From: Symbiodinium kawagutii
Lineage: Eukaryota; Sar; Dinophyceae; Suessiales; Symbiodiniaceae
Direction: 5' to 3'
NCBI GenBank assembly: GCA_009767595.1
Contig: VSDK01012297.1
Location: 110,773-174,772 of the forward strand
Length of the DNA stretch: 64,000 nt
Shown: positions 63,569-64,000 of the stretch, one piece after another
Numbering within the stretch: position 1 is the stretch's first letter
How the letters are laid out: every line of letters begins with the position of its first letter
Made by a program: the position numbers and the translations under genes
The notes under the pieces: generated by a model
The model's database searches: none
What the model was told of the DNA's origin: nothing
The model's input: the letters and a program-made list of their open reading frames with translations, nothing else

Positions 63569-63619
63569 CCCCTCCAGGAAGAATACGAGATGTGCAGCAC
63601 CTTGGACAACTGCACCCAG
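63569..63619 (+). CDS. E38: TSP1 exon, L.EE.E.C.T.DNC
   Basis: It follows the acceptor GCTTCCCAG. The frame reads PLQEEYEMCSTLDNCTQ. L.E...C....C is the typical end of a TSP1 repeat. A GC donor in phase 0 is proposed. Its link to E37 is not resolved. Confidence 0.6.
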
Positions 63620-64000
63620 GCGGGCCAGGGCGGGCCAGGCACACATGTCACCGTGCGGAGTCAGGAAAAATAGCTTTTCAAGCAACTGGTGGTTTCTGAA
63701 ACTAGGGAACCCTCCAAGTGGATGGTTTATTTGAAAACAACTGATCATGCATTATTTTTGGGGTACCCCTATTTTGAGAAACACCCAACTCAGGTGGCTA
63801 ATCAATGGTTCAGGTATGGTTAGCTAGTGGCTAAGCTATGGTAAGTTTGATGAGCTGATGTTTAATTGATGATAAATCATGGTTTGCTATGGTGAACAAT
63901 AATCATGGTGGATAATGAGTAGCTGTTATATATCCTCTTATGATTGACTATAGTCAATAGTGGTTAGTTATGGTTCATGATGCTTGATGATGGGAAAGAG
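63620..64000 (+). other. Start of the last intron
   Basis: It holds a family-1 MITE at 63688-63788, then TGGTTAGCTATGG / GATGATGG repeat to the end of the window. No gene. Confidence 0.6.
63688..63788. mobile_element. Family-1 hairpin MITE
   Basis: GGTGGTTTCTGAAACTAGGG faces CCCTATTTTGAGAAACACCC, with GGGGTACCCC next to the right arm. Confidence 0.85.

Larger units (their letters stand above)
1858..63619 (+). other. Locus of a multi-exon TSP1-repeat protein gene (host gene)
   Basis: This is the overall extent of candidate exons that encode thrombospondin type-1 repeats on the plus strand. TSP1 repeats are disulfide-bonded extracellular adhesion modules, so the product is probably secreted or on the cell surface; no signal peptide or membrane segment was found here. 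Exons E12 to E34 (29.6-58.6 kb) mostly join in phase into successive repeats. Nearly every proposed exon begins with G after an AG acceptor, and about half of the proposed donors are GC rather than GT, as known for dinoflagellate genes. Neither the start codon nor the stop codon was recognised. Exon borders are inferred by eye from frame and motif continuity. Confidence 0.75.

Overview
The window looks like nuclear DNA of a dinoflagellate, most likely a Symbiodinium-type alga. Reasons seen in the sequence: very short exons with consistent AG|G acceptors; many apparent GC as well as GT donors; long degenerate introns made of AACCATCA / TGATGGTT words; many small palindromic transposons; and an intact Ty1/copia-type retrotransposon of a divergent kind. 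There is no bacterial gene organisation, and most long reading frames are accidental.

Host gene. One plus-strand gene appears to run through the whole window. It encodes a protein of tandem thrombospondin type-1 (TSP1) repeats. Each repeat of roughly 55-60 residues is split over three or four exons of about 20-80 nt, separated by introns of about 0.3-3 kb. From about 29.6 kb to 58.6 kb most proposed exons (E12 to E34) join in phase and rebuild consecutive TSP1 modules (W..W, CSxTCGGG, R.R.I, NGG..C, L.E...C, EPC..DC). The junction E14/E14b is not resolved. West of 28 kb and east of 60 kb the exons are weaker candidates. Neither gene end was identified.

Mobile DNA. At 18.4-26.3 kb a complete copia-type element sits in one of the introns in the same orientation as the host gene. 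It has identical 161-bp LTRs, a 5-bp target duplication, a primer-binding site and a polypurine tract. Its gag-protease and pol frames are one continuous frame broken by a single UAG. A second, overlapping frame encodes an extra 246-residue protein, and pol carries an extra N-terminal domain ahead of the integrase. At 0.1-1.6 kb a minus-strand intronless gene interrupts a CCATCA tandem array and looks like a retrogene, possibly with a relict spliced leader. A LINE-like fragment (53.0-53.7 kb) and two frame-broken coding relics (7.8-8.5 and 46.9-47.6 kb) are also present.

Small repeats. At least five families of 100-180-bp hairpin elements (MITE-like) are scattered through the introns, some nested in one another. 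Blocks rich in TGATGGTT tend to follow exons and blocks rich in AACCATCA tend to precede them, so the two ends of many introns are mutually complementary. No tRNA, rRNA or CRISPR array was recognised.
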